Of a DNA stretch of 38,223 nucleotides, positions 1 through 8,550 are shown piece by piece. The translations under genes and the position numbers were made by a program. The notes below the pieces were generated by a model. The model saw nothing but the letters and a program-made list of their open reading frames with translations. It ran no database searches and was not told where the DNA came from. Each line of letters opens with the position of its first letter. Within the stretch, counting starts at the first letter, position 1. The stretch is taken from contig JAAZAB010000323.1 in NCBI GenBank assembly GCA_012514555.1, positions 1 to 38,223 of the forward strand. Reading direction: 5' to 3'. The DNA comes from Lentisphaerota bacterium. GTDB taxonomy: Bacteria > Verrucomicrobiota > Kiritimatiellia > JAAZAB01.

Positions 1-13
1 TCAAACCACGAGG

Positions 14-113
14 GATTGGCCATAGTGCGGCATCTGCTGTGTTGCAGCGGGTTCGGAGTATGTCAATACGCCTTCACCCGCTGCGCCTTGCATCTGCCGC
101 ACTCTGACCAATC
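14..113. repeat. Imperfect long inverted repeat (hairpin, dispersed element copy 1)
   Basis: Left arm about 14-52 and right arm about 77-113 are imperfect reverse complements. Matched blocks include gattgg, agtgcggca and gcagcgggt, around a loop of about 24 nt. Part of this element (53-125 read on the minus strand) recurs at 25378-25450 with 68 of 73 bases identical. No protein-like signal is seen; the minus-strand reading frame running through it is probably accidental. It resembles a REP/MITE-like intergenic element. The family is not recognised. Confidence 0.7.
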
Positions 114-204
114 GCAAAATCCGGGATGAACAGGCGCGGGCGGCGGCTTGAAAGCGGGAATGTGTGTCGCGGCGCGCAGGGAAGAGCCTGCGCCTGTCCC
201 GGCC

Positions 205-229
205 GCGCCGGGCTTCGTCCCGGAGGCGC
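205..229 (-). terminator. Possible hairpin after the membrane-protein gene
   Basis: gcgcc-ggg, a six-base loop, then ccc, a three-base bulge and ggcgc form an interrupted stem. It starts five bases beyond the minus-strand stop codon at 234-236, the end of the top6B-top6A-kinase-galU operon. There is no U-run, so it is only a candidate 3' end structure. Confidence 0.3.
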
Positions 230-233
230 TGCC

Positions 234-941
234 TTACGCCCTTCTGAAAATTCCCGCCAGCAACACAGCCGCAACAGCCGAAAGGATCAGGATGATGATG
301 GTCGGGGCGGCCCAGCGTTCCCATTCCCGTGTGTAGGCGATGTCGTTCTCCGGAATTGGGGCGAAGATGGAAAAGCGCCAGAGGCTGATGACGATAAGGC
401 CGGAATTGAGGGCCAGCATCAGCCAGTCGAGCGCGGTTCGCCATGCCGCCAGGCGGGAAAAAACCGGCCGCAGCGGCGTTGCCAGGAACCAGGTAAGCGC
501 GAGCGCCGGCGCCAGGGCCAGCAGTGCGGCCAGCCTTGCCTGAATCGGCCCAAGGCGCCGGCGGAACGCGTACAAGGTCATGATTACAACGAGCGCGGCC
601 AGGGCGGCCTGGGTGGCAAAGAAGACGGCATAGGCCGCCTCGGTCAGCGATGAGCCCGAGGCGGCCTGGAAGGCGGTCTGGGCGAGGGTGCCGCCGACCA
701 GGAGCGCTCCCTCTTTCAGGGTCAGGGGGAAACGGGCCATGGCCAGCAGGGACTGTGCGATCAGCCACAGGACGAGGAATACGGCGGCAACGAAAAAAAA
801 CAGCGGCGCCGGAAGAAGGATCGGCCATCTGATCGCCGGAGAAACGGCGTGCAGGGCGGCCAGCGGCAGGATCAGCGCCTGCAGCGCCAGCCACAGCCAT
901 TTGATCGCGCGATACAAACCGGTCCCGTGTTCATTGACCAT
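234..941 (-). CDS. Polytopic membrane protein of unknown function
   Basis: This 235-residue protein consists almost entirely of hydrophobic segments. I count about seven likely membrane helices, at roughly 11-30, 39-62, 76-98, 105-126, 133-155, 168-190 and 208-232. No catalytic or transport motif is recognised. Charged residues are few and sit mostly between helices, for example RRRLG near 127. The gene follows galU by 22 bp on the same strand and is the last of the five-gene operon, so it is probably co-transcribed with Topo VI and the nucleotide-sugar genes. No clear Shine-Dalgarno precedes the ATG at 941, which suggests translational coupling. I do not recognise the family; a role in envelope polysaccharide handling would be a guess from context only. 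Confidence 0.8.
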   Translation of the reverse strand: MVNEHGTGLYRAIKWLWLALQALILPLAALHAVSPAIRWPILLPAPLFFFVAAVFLVLWLIAQSLLAMARFPLTLKEGALLVGGTLAQTAFQAASGSSLTEAAYAVFFATQAALAALVVIMTLYAFRRRLGPIQARLAALLALAPALALTWFLATPLRPVFSRLAAWRTALDWLMLALNSGLIVISLWRFSIFAPIPENDIAYTREWERWAAPTIIILILSAVAAVLLAGIFRRA

Positions 942-963
942 GGGCGGATGATAGCAGGGATCG

Positions 964-1872
964 TTATTTCGTTTTTCCCGGCCGCGGTCGTTTTCCGCCG
1001 GCGCCGCCGAGCGTTCCTGCGAGCTCCCGGATAAAGGCGGCTAGCTCTTGTTTCAGGTCTTTTCGCTTGAGGCCGAACACGACGTTCGTTTTGATGAAGT
1101 CCATCTTGTTCCCGATGTCGTAGCGCGCGCCCTTGAAGCGGACGCCGTACATGGCGCTGGATTTGACCATCAGCCGCATTGCGTCCGTGAGTTGGATTTC
1201 GTTGTTCTTGCCGCGGCTGACCCGCGCGATGCAGTCGAAAATATCCGGAGTGAAGACGTAGCGGCCGGCGATGGCGAGGGTGGATGGCGCTTCTTCGATC
1301 CTGGGTTTTTCTATGAAGTCCTCGATCATGTAGAGGTTTTTCGACACGAGACTTCCCGCGATCACGCCGTACCGGCTGACCTTCGAGCGCTCAACCTCTT
1401 CCAGGGCGACGACGGACTCGCGGTAGCGCTCGAAAATCTTCATGAGCTGGCGGGTCACGGGCGTGTCGGATTCGACGATCGTGTCGCCAAGGAGCAGGGC
1501 GAAGGGCTCGTTGCCTATGTGGCAGCGCGCGTAGGAGACGGCGTCGCCCAGGCCGTTCATCTCCTTCTGCCACACGAAATGAACGTTGGCCAGGTTCGAG
1601 ATGCGGCGGATGGCGTCGAGCTCAGCGCGCTTGCCGGACTCTTCCAGCTCCGACTCCAGGTCGAAATTGCGGTCAAAATGCTCTTCAATGGCTCTTTTGC
1701 CCCTTCCGATGATCATCAGGATGTCCGTTATGCCCGATGCCACGGCCTCTTCGACCACGTACTGGATGGTCGGCGTGTCAACGATCGGCAGCATCTCCTT
1801 GGGCTGGGACTTGGCCGCGGGCAGGAAGCGGGTTCCGAAACCGGCGGCGGGGATCACGGCTTTGCGGATCAT
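964..1872 (-). CDS. galU: UTP--glucose-1-phosphate uridylyltransferase (GalU)
   Basis: Makes UDP-glucose from UTP and glucose-1-phosphate in the cytoplasm, feeding cell-envelope glycan synthesis. The 302-residue length is normal for bacterial GalU. The N-terminal nucleotide-binding signature is intact (GFGTRFLPAAKSQPKEM, residues about 11-27), as are the LGD motif (about 128-130) and the late region EIQLTDAM (about 225-232). The ATG at 1872 overlaps the upstream kinase stop by 4 bp and has a GGAGA ribosome site 10 bases ahead inside that gene, so the two are translationally coupled. Because the neighbour is a glucuronokinase-like enzyme, this enzyme might also, or instead, use glucuronate-1-phosphate to make UDP-glucuronate, the role of UDP-sugar pyrophosphorylase in plants. 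That is an inference; the sequence itself looks like ordinary GalU. Confidence 0.95.
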   Translation of the reverse strand: MIRKAVIPAAGFGTRFLPAAKSQPKEMLPIVDTPTIQYVVEEAVASGITDILMIIGRGKRAIEEHFDRNFDLESELEESGKRAELDAIRRISNLANVHFVWQKEMNGLGDAVSYARCHIGNEPFALLLGDTIVESDTPVTRQLMKIFERYRESVVALEEVERSKVSRYGVIAGSLVSKNLYMIEDFIEKPRIEEAPSTLAIAGRYVFTPDIFDCIARVSRGKNNEIQLTDAMRLMVKSSAMYGVRFKGARYDIGNKMDFIKTNVVFGLKRKDLKQELAAFIRELAGTLGGAGGKRPRPGKTK

Positions 1873-2894
1873 GACGGGTTTTTCTCCGGTGGTTTGAAGA
1901 CGGGCTTGATGGTTTTTACCTTGATGGCGGCGAGCGCCTCGGCGAGGCGGTTGAACATGGTTTCGTCCTCATAGGTCCCTATGATGGCGCCGCCCGAGCC
2001 CGTGAACTTGGCGCTTGCGCCGGCTGACCGGGCCGTGTCCACCATCAGCAGGTTGCCCGGGCTGAGCTTGTAGATTTTCCGGCGCATGTCGAAATTGGCG
2101 TTGAGCAGCTCCGGTATGCGCTCGAGCCGGCGTTCGACCAGGCAGTTGCGCGCCTGCTCCGCGAGGGCGGCCCAGTACTTCATGGCTTCCACGACCTGCG
2201 GGTCCCCGCAATCGAACCGGCCGCGGATGTCGTTGTGGAACACCCCCGACTCCTCCGAGAGGTCTTCGCGGAAGGCGAGGTAGATATTGGGCAGCAGGCC
2301 GACGTCCAGCTCCTCGTATTCGCCGTGGCCGCATCGCTCCATGATGTCACGCGCGAAGTTCATGTAGACCATGCCCTCGTAGACCTGGGCGACGCGATCC
2401 TGGAGCCCGGCCATGATGCCGAGCTCGTTCTTTTCCACCGACAGGACCAGGCCGGGCTGGACCGGCTTCGGGATCGACACCTCGTAAAACGCCATGAGCG
2501 CGCGCAGGCACGCCGTGATTATGGCGCTTGAGCCGGCCAGGCCGACCTGGGACGGAATGTTCGTGTGGTAGCGGATGGTGAAATTGCGGTTGTCCAGCTT
2601 CACGGCGTTCTCGGCGCAATAGTCGTGAAAGCGTTTGACGGTCGCCTTGAGCAGTCTTATGCCGCCGTAGTAGCCGAACAGACGCACGTCTTCCGCCAGG
2701 CCGTTGATGCTCTTGAATTTCGAATGGTCGCGGGTGTTCGGGAGAATTTCGAGCTCCGGGCTCTGATATAGAATCACTTCCGCGGCGAAATTCTTGAACA
2801 CGAACGAAATGGTTTTCCCGAAATAGCCGTCGGACGGATTGCCTATGAGGCCGGCGCGCGGGTAGGCTTTGGCGTGTATTATCATGCGTTCCAT
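1869..2894 (-). CDS. Glucuronokinase-like GHMP kinase
   Basis: A GHMP-superfamily small-molecule kinase of 341 residues. From memory of the plant glucuronokinase (GlcAK), which phosphorylates D-glucuronate at C1, the match runs along the whole chain: GNPSDGYFGKTIS (18-30), GYYGGIRLL, TNIPSQVGLAGSSAI (the GHMP ATP loop), AGLQDRVAQVYEG, NFDMRRKIY, and the C-terminal GHMP motif AKFTGSGGAI. Such similarity goes beyond generic mevalonate or galactokinase relatives. It overlaps galU by 4 bp, and together they could run glucuronate to glucuronate-1-phosphate to UDP-glucuronate. An in-frame ATG at 2885 is an alternative start: the GGAGG motif lies only 2 bases before the first ATG but 11 before the second. 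A different sugar substrate (heptose, fucose) cannot be excluded from sequence. Confidence 0.85.
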   Translation of the reverse strand: MERMIIHAKAYPRAGLIGNPSDGYFGKTISFVFKNFAAEVILYQSPELEILPNTRDHSKFKSINGLAEDVRLFGYYGGIRLLKATVKRFHDYCAENAVKLDNRNFTIRYHTNIPSQVGLAGSSAIITACLRALMAFYEVSIPKPVQPGLVLSVEKNELGIMAGLQDRVAQVYEGMVYMNFARDIMERCGHGEYEELDVGLLPNIYLAFREDLSEESGVFHNDIRGRFDCGDPQVVEAMKYWAALAEQARNCLVERRLERIPELLNANFDMRRKIYKLSPGNLLMVDTARSAGASAKFTGSGGAIIGTYEDETMFNRLAEALAAIKVKTIKPVFKPPEKNPS

Positions 2895-2921
2895 GGCCTC
2901 CGGTATTCCGCGGGAGCGTGT

Positions 2922-4088
2922 CTAGGGAAGGAATGTCCTGCGCTTTAGCTTGTCGGGAAGGTAATGGTCCAGCACGAAATTGAGGCCGTGCTTTGCGAAC
3001 GCCTGCTGCTCGACGCGGACCTTCATTTCCAGCATGTGGTTAAGGGCCTGCTGCCATTCCTTGTGATGCCTGATGAATGGGTCGTTCTTGAGGGCGTCCC
3101 TTGCGCGCTTTACGTCCACATCCTCGAGCGGGTGCGTGGCGTCCTCGAGCTTGTAGTCGATGATGTCCTGCGGGGTCACGCCGAGGTATTGCGCCTGGGG
3201 CACGCAGAAGAAGCGGTTGATGTGCGCGGCCTGGCCGGATCCGACCTTCAGGGTCCGGTATATGTTGCAGTACCCGTAGGGGTCGCCGTCGGTGAAGGCG
3301 AGCACCGGCAGTTTCTTGTCGTCGGCCAGCCGGCGGATGAACCTGCGGCACGCGCGGGTGGGGACGCCGCTCATCGCGATGAGCACGCAGCGGGCTTTGC
3401 GGTAGTATTGGTGATGGACGAGGCGCTGAAACAGCGAGGCGGTCTCGATGACGAGTATGAACTCGGCGCTCGATTCGAACCGCAGGTGCTCGACCTTTGA
3501 CGGGATGCTCCACGCGCCCGTGCCGAGGCGCTCGCAGTCGATCCGCACGGTCTCGCCGGAGGCCGGGTTCCGGTCGATGACGACAAGCGGCCCGGCCACC
3601 TCTCCGCCGCGCTCCTCCGGGATATAGCCGAGCTGCTCGCGGTTGATTCCGAGCATGGCCTCCATGTCGTCGAGCAGCGAGTCGCTTTCCGGCTGTTCGT
3701 CGAATCGGCATTCGCCCCAGCTCTTGCTGTTGTAGTAGATTTCGCGCTTGCCGGCGATATCGTTCTTGTCGAGCAGGTCTACCTTCGTGGCGGCGAGAAG
3801 GCGCATGCTCTGGGCGAAGGTTTTGACCGTGTTGTAGGAGAGCGTGCGGGTGGACATGCGGTTCAGGATTTCGAAATGACCGCGCTTCAAGTCGTACCTG
3901 ACGTTCGAGAGCGAGCGTATCGGGAACTTCATGCTCGGCCGCGCGTTTCGCTTTACGATGTCGGCGTGAATGCCGCTGGCGATGTCCCGGATGCGCTCGG
4001 AAGCCTCCCGCCTGGACGCCGCCTCGCGCATGTCGGTGGTTTTGCCGCCGCCGTCCGCTTCGCCTTTATTTCTTCGCTTGCCGGGCAT
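2922..4088 (-). CDS. top6A: DNA topoisomerase VI subunit A (Spo11/Top6A)
   Basis: The DNA-cleaving subunit of type IIB topoisomerase, homologous to eukaryotic Spo11. It is 388 residues long, close to the archaeal size. The 5Y-CAP region carries the catalytic tyrosine in KREIYYNSKSW; Y119 aligns with the second tyrosine of the family motif. The Toprim metal site follows, with glutamate in ILVIETASLF (E215) and the DxDP motif TDGDPYGY (D267, D269). All key residues are present, so the enzyme should be active. It starts 18 bp after top6B with AGAGGA ahead of the ATG, an obvious two-gene unit as in archaea. The first 30 residues are a charged, low-complexity extension. Topo VI is scattered and uncommon in bacteria, so transfer from archaea, or ancient retention, is likely. 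Confidence 0.96.
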   Translation of the reverse strand: MPGKRRNKGEADGGGKTTDMREAASRREASERIRDIASGIHADIVKRNARPSMKFPIRSLSNVRYDLKRGHFEILNRMSTRTLSYNTVKTFAQSMRLLAATKVDLLDKNDIAGKREIYYNSKSWGECRFDEQPESDSLLDDMEAMLGINREQLGYIPEERGGEVAGPLVVIDRNPASGETVRIDCERLGTGAWSIPSKVEHLRFESSAEFILVIETASLFQRLVHHQYYRKARCVLIAMSGVPTRACRRFIRRLADDKKLPVLAFTDGDPYGYCNIYRTLKVGSGQAAHINRFFCVPQAQYLGVTPQDIIDYKLEDATHPLEDVDVKRARDALKNDPFIRHHKEWQQALNHMLEMKVRVEQQAFAKHGLNFVLDHYLPDKLKRRTFLP

Positions 4089-4106
4089 ATTGAAATCCTC
4101 TTGTAA

Positions 4107-5819
4107 CTAGCCTGCCTCGAGGTGGGTGCGCTCGAGCATTTTCCGGAGCCGGCCGAGAACCGCGGCCTCGTCCTTGTCGCTCAGGCCGAGGATGGTCTTG
4201 AGCCCGAGCGCGAGATGCGGGAGATACAACGAAATGAAGCTGTGCTTCTTTTCCAGCTCGATCTGGCGCCGCCTGCGGCTCATGTGAACGGACAGGCGCC
4301 GCCCGCACTCCTGGAGCGCGAATGTGATTTCCCTGACGATTTCCGGGTAGTGCGCGATGGCCTCCTTGCTTTCGCTGGTGAACGGGACCCAGACGCTGGC
4401 CATGTGCACCAGGAACACGGCGCGCCCGATCGGAAGCGAGCCCCGCGGCTGGGCGAGCCCGTAGGCTTTCCAGTTCACGCCGGCGACCGCCTTTGTCATC
4501 GCGCAGGCGCCGCCCATGTAGAGCAGGGGCACCTTGTTCGCGAATCGAAGCAGGCGCACGGGCTCATCCCCGGATGCGTCTTCGCCCCCGCCGGGCCCTG
4601 CCAGGGCCACGCCAACCTCGATCTGGAACGGGTTTCCCCGGTACACCTCGGGCGCCCGCGTGACGGCGGTGAAGAAGTCGCCCTGGACTTCCTTTTTCAG
4701 GCCCGCGATGATCTGCGCCTCGCCGATGGGGGACAGGCAGTCCGTTGGCGGCCGCATCAGCCTGGTGTTGTTCATGGCGTTGAACAGGGCCTCGCTTTCC
4801 CGGTGCGCGATGGCCGCGGGCCTGGCGTGCGGGTCGAGCCCGGCGCGCTCGCATATTTCCTGCGCGGCGCGGGCGCTGACGCGGGAGAAGTCCTGCTCGA
4901 GGGCTGATTTAAGGTGTTTCGCGCCGGTGTCCTTCAGCATCTGGATGAGCATGCCAAGCTCCACCCCGTGCGGGTGGGGCTTGATTTCCAGCGGCTGCCG
5001 GGGGCGCTCTTGAACGGCGCGCCGGAATGTGACCCACCCGGCGCCGGCGGGCTGCGGGGCTGCTTCCTTTGCGCTCTCCGCAGTTCCGCCGCCGTTGGCC
5101 GCGGGATCGGCGAGCAGGCAAATCCGGTAGTGGAGATGCAGGTGGGGGTTGACTATGGCACACTGCGCGAGGTATTCGTCCACGGACTGGCGGCCCTTGA
5201 CATAAGCGGCTTCCATCTCGATGGCGACGCAGGTGCCGTGCTTTGAATCGATCGGCTCGGAAGGGACCCCGTCCACGTCGGCCGGGGTGAACCTCGGGGC
5301 CCAGTCGATTTCTGCATCCTTGAGAATAACGGGCTTGTTCTGGCGTGCGTCGATCTGGACTTCAATGTGGTGCGCGACATTGCCCGGCTTGGTTCTGGAC
5401 CGGATGACGGTCGAGTTGCCGGTGGTGAGCTGGCCATACATGCCGGCCGCGCTGATTCCGATGCCCTGCTGGCCCCTGGACATGCGCAGGCGGTGGAACT
5501 TCGAGCCGTAAAGAAGCTTGGCGAAGATTTTCGGAATCTGGCTGCGCACGATTCCCGGCCCGTTGTCGAGCACGGAAACCCGGAAGCGCTTGTCCGCGAC
5601 CTGGACAACCTCCACGGCGATTTCGGGCAGGATTCCAGCCTCGTCGCAGGCGTCGAGGGAGTTGTCCACGGCCTCCTTTACCGCGGTGAGCAGCGCTTTC
5701 TTTGGGTTGTCAAAGCCGAGCAGGTGCCTGTTTTTCAGGAAGAATTCCGAAACGGAAATATCGCGCTGACTCCTGCCCATGGATTCCGCCGTGGCGAAGG
5801 CGGCTTTTTTGGGTGACAT
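4107..5819 (-). CDS. top6B: DNA topoisomerase VI subunit B (Top6B)
   Basis: The ATPase subunit of topoisomerase VI, which clamps and passes a second duplex through the break made by subunit A. The start is set at 5819: AGAGGG lies about 10 bases upstream and the protein then begins MSPKKAAF, although the frame is open to 5948. The resulting 570 residues include the GHKL ATPase motifs EAVDNSLDA (49-57, N-box), DNGPGI (85-90) and RGQQGIGISAAG (115-126), then an H2TH-type middle region (about 300-360) and the transducer domain towards the C terminus. The sequence around the G2 box is the archaeal Top6B type, not GyrB or ParE. It is the first gene of the five-gene operon. No convincing promoter was found in the short gap to the divergent gene at 6048. 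Confidence 0.96.
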   Translation of the reverse strand: MSPKKAAFATAESMGRSQRDISVSEFFLKNRHLLGFDNPKKALLTAVKEAVDNSLDACDEAGILPEIAVEVVQVADKRFRVSVLDNGPGIVRSQIPKIFAKLLYGSKFHRLRMSRGQQGIGISAAGMYGQLTTGNSTVIRSRTKPGNVAHHIEVQIDARQNKPVILKDAEIDWAPRFTPADVDGVPSEPIDSKHGTCVAIEMEAAYVKGRQSVDEYLAQCAIVNPHLHLHYRICLLADPAANGGGTAESAKEAAPQPAGAGWVTFRRAVQERPRQPLEIKPHPHGVELGMLIQMLKDTGAKHLKSALEQDFSRVSARAAQEICERAGLDPHARPAAIAHRESEALFNAMNNTRLMRPPTDCLSPIGEAQIIAGLKKEVQGDFFTAVTRAPEVYRGNPFQIEVGVALAGPGGGEDASGDEPVRLLRFANKVPLLYMGGACAMTKAVAGVNWKAYGLAQPRGSLPIGRAVFLVHMASVWVPFTSESKEAIAHYPEIVREITFALQECGRRLSVHMSRRRRQIELEKKHSFISLYLPHLALGLKTILGLSDKDEAAVLGRLRKMLERTHLEAG

Positions 5820-6047
5820 ATCGGAATCCCTCTTTCGTCCGGCTCGTGCTGCCGGCGGCCGCCCTTGCCGGGGCGCCGGCGCTTTCCGCTGACAAGCCGC
5901 TGAATGGGAAAGCAGTTTGCACCATGCGGGGCCCGGGGTCAAGAACACTCATGAACCATAAAAAGCGGTTGCCGCAACCCTGAAACTTGAATAGATTGGC
6001 CGCTTGTCAGGCGAATGGCGCTTGTTTCATCCGCGGGAGAAATCGGA

Positions 6048-8486
6048 ATGCATGGGTGTCGGGGCATGGGCTTGTCATTGCGGTTTAATCGCGCTACAAC
6101 CGCTCTAGGCCCTTTTTTTGCCGCGCTGGCGCTTTTCGGGCCATGGGCGCCCTGCGGCCCTGTCTTTGCGGCGGCGGTTCATCCTTTTGCATCCGCGGCT
6201 GCGTCCGCGTGGGTTCCCGGAGGCGGCGCGCCCGCGGCGGCGCCGGCCCCGGGCGGGGGGCTTGAATTCCGGTGCGTTGCCGAAGCCGGCGAGCGGACTT
6301 GCTGGGACCGGGCTCTGGACTTGAACCTGGCGGAGTGCGCCGCCATCGAGCTGGACTGCGAAAGCAGGCCGCCGGGCGCGTTTGCGGCAATTTATCTCTA
6401 CCTTCGCAGCGGACGCGGCTGGTATGTCTGGCGCGGCCGCATCAACGAGGCCGGCCGGCAGACGCTGTATTTCCAGCCGTCCCAGGCTTCAGTGGAAGGC
6501 AAGCCGAAAGGCTGGAACGCGATTTCCGGCCTGCGCCTGGCCCTGGTTCGCGGCGCCGGGCCGGAGGGGCGCCTGGCGGTGTTCGGCATGCGCGCCTCCG
6601 AGTGCCGGGTGGCGATCGTGCGCGCCGGCGAGTCTGCCGGCGGGGCCAAAGAGCAGGCGGCGGCCCGCGGCGCCTGCGCCCGGGTCAGCCGCTGGCTTTT
6701 CGACATGGGCGTGGCAAACCAGACGCTTGACGAGGCGGCCGCCGCTTCAGGGGGACTGGAGAAGATGACGCTGGCCATCCTGCCATACAATCCCGATGTG
6801 CCGGGTCGCCTGCTTCGGGCGCTGCGCCGCTTCGAGCGCGGCGGGGGCCGGCTGATGGTCTGTTATTCCTCCGACGCGGGGCTTGCCGGCTTGATGCGCA
6901 TGGAGCTTGGCCCCTACAAGGCCGCCGGGAATCCGGGGCAATGGAGCAGCATGGTTTTCAGCCGCGATGCGCCGGCCGGGGTTCCATCGCGCGTTGGACA
7001 GGAATCCGGGAACATCAGGGTTGTCAGGCCGCTCCCGCCGGACTCGCGCGTGATCGCATGGTGGGCTGATGCCTCGGGAAAAACCGGCGATGATCCTGCC
7101 TGGGTCCGATCGGGCGCGGGCGTATGGATGACGCACATCCTTCAGAACGGAGATGACGAGAACAAGAAGCGCATGATGGCCGCCCTGCTTGGCGCATACG
7201 ACCCGGAGGTTCTGCGCGCCGCCGCAAGGCGCGCTGCGGCCCGCGCCGTCAATGTCGGGCCCCATGGCGGCCTGGCTTCGGCGCGCGCCATTCTTGCCGA
7301 GGCGGCCACAGCCGGAACCGGGGCTGCCGCGCGCGAGCGCCTCGCCCGCGCCGAGGCGCGGGAGAGCGCCATGCGCGAGGCTTTGCGCGGAGGGCGCCAT
7401 ATCGAGGTGCTGGAAGCGGCTGCTGATATAAAGGCTTTGCTCACAGAGGCTTACGCTCTTGCCCAGAGCCCCACCGCAATTCCTTTCCGGGGCGTCTGGA
7501 ATCATTCGGGCATGGGCTTGTATCCCGGGGATTGGCCCCGAACGTGCCGCGAACTGAAGGCTGCGGGCATTCGCGCCGTGTTTCCCAACGTGCTGTGGGC
7601 CGGGCAGGCTCACTATCCAAGCCAAGTTGTGCCCTGCTCGGACATTGGCCGCATGTACGGGGACCAGGTGAAAGCCTGTGTTGCGGCCGCCCATGCCGAA
7701 GGCCTTGAGGCGCATGCATGGAAGGTTTGTTGGAACCTTGGCGGCGCGCCCGCGGCGCACGTGGCGCGGCTTAAGAAGGAGGGGCGGCTCCAGCGATCGG
7801 CCAACGGCGCGGCTCACATCTGGCTCTGCCCTTCGAATCCGGATAATGTCCGCCAGGAACTGAACGCCATCATGGAACTGGTTCGCAACTATCCCGTGGA
7901 TGGCGTTCACCTCGATTATGCGCGGTTCCCGGATTCTCAGTCCTGCGTCTGCCCCGTTTGCCGGAAGAACTTCGAAGCCAAACGCGGCCGGGTTGTCCGG
8001 CGCTGGCCTGCCGACGTGATCACGGGAGCGCTTGCAGACGAATACAGGGCCTGGCGCAGTTCCGTAATGACCGGTTTCATCAGGGCGGCGCGCGGCGTGA
8101 TGCGAAGCGCCAGGCCGGCCGCCAAGCTCTCCGCGGCGGTGTACGGACAATATCCCCAATGCGCCGGGACCATGGGGCAGTCCTGGGGCTCATGGGTGGA
8201 GGAGGGGCTGGTGGATTTTGTCTGCCCCATGAACTATGACACGGACCCGGCGTCTTTCGCCGTCTCCGTCCGGAAGCAGCTTGCCCTGCCGCGGGCGCGC
8301 GGAAGGATATACCCCGGCATCGGCGTGACCGCCGTCGAAAGCCGGCTGCCGCCGGACCAGGTGATTGCGCAAATTCGCGCGGTTGCCGACGCCGGCGCCG
8401 CGGGATTCATGCTTTTCGACCTGAATCCCACGCTCCAGCGGGAGACGCTCCCGATTCTGCGCCTCGGCATAACGCGCCCGGAATGA
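6048..8486 (+). CDS. Secreted glycosyl-hydrolase-like GHL10 (YngK/DUF187-type) protein
   Basis: An 812-residue exported protein. The start at 6048 is preferred over 6015 because GGGAGA lies about 7 bases ahead. A signal peptide covers about residues 1-43, ending near VFAAA. Residues about 60-185 look like a beta-sandwich domain. About 190-370 resembles the glutamine-amidotransferase-like domain often found in such proteins, and 370-470 is helical and alanine/arginine-rich. The C-terminal third (about 478-805) is a GHL10 TIM barrel: FRGVWNHSG, VDGVHLDYARFP, FVCPMNYD, YPGIGV and GFMLFDLNP are typical positions. The substrate is unknown; family members probably act on envelope or plant-type glycans. 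A CPVC pair (residues about 636-639) sits just after the LDYARFP strand. It is divergent from the Topo VI operon and is followed by tRNA-Cys. Confidence 0.88.
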   Translation: MHGCRGMGLSLRFNRATTALGPFFAALALFGPWAPCGPVFAAAVHPFASAAASAWVPGGGAPAAAPAPGGGLEFRCVAEAGERTCWDRALDLNLAECAAIELDCESRPPGAFAAIYLYLRSGRGWYVWRGRINEAGRQTLYFQPSQASVEGKPKGWNAISGLRLALVRGAGPEGRLAVFGMRASECRVAIVRAGESAGGAKEQAAARGACARVSRWLFDMGVANQTLDEAAAASGGLEKMTLAILPYNPDVPGRLLRALRRFERGGGRLMVCYSSDAGLAGLMRMELGPYKAAGNPGQWSSMVFSRDAPAGVPSRVGQESGNIRVVRPLPPDSRVIAWWADASGKTGDDPAWVRSGAGVWMTHILQNGDDENKKRMMAALLGAYDPEVLRAAARRAAARAVNVGPHGGLASARAILAEAATAGTGAAARERLARAEARESAMREALRGGRHIEVLEAAADIKALLTEAYALAQSPTAIPFRGVWNHSGMGLYPGDWPRTCRELKAAGIRAVFPNVLWAGQAHYPSQVVPCSDIGRMYGDQVKACVAAAHAEGLEAHAWKVCWNLGGAPAAHVARLKKEGRLQRSANGAAHIWLCPSNPDNVRQELNAIMELVRNYPVDGVHLDYARFPDSQSCVCPVCRKNFEAKRGRVVRRWPADVITGALADEYRAWRSSVMTGFIRAARGVMRSARPAAKLSAAVYGQYPQCAGTMGQSWGSWVEEGLVDFVCPMNYDTDPASFAVSVRKQLALPRARGRIYPGIGVTAVESRLPPDQVIAQIRAVADAGAAGFMLFDLNPTLQRETLPILRLGITRPE

Positions 8487-8499
8487 CCCGAAAAAAAGA

Positions 8500-8528
8500 T
8501 TGACCCGGCCACCTGGCTAGCGTACATT
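8500..8528 (+). promoter_or_regulatory. Sigma-70-type promoter of tRNA-Cys
   Basis: -35 TTGACC (8500-8505), 17-bp spacer, -10 TACATT (8523-8528). Transcription would start about 15 bases before the tRNA. It lies right after the GHL10 stop codon. Confidence 0.7.
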
Positions 8529-8550
8529 TATCGCTTCCAAAACGTTGTCC

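Noticed and set aside
1-900. A 299-codon minus-strand frame covering the repeat at the window start
   Set aside because: It overlaps the membrane-protein gene in another frame and its C-terminal part is only the translated dispersed repeat.
6747-8159. A 470-codon open frame on the minus strand
   Set aside because: It is antisense to the GHL10 gene.
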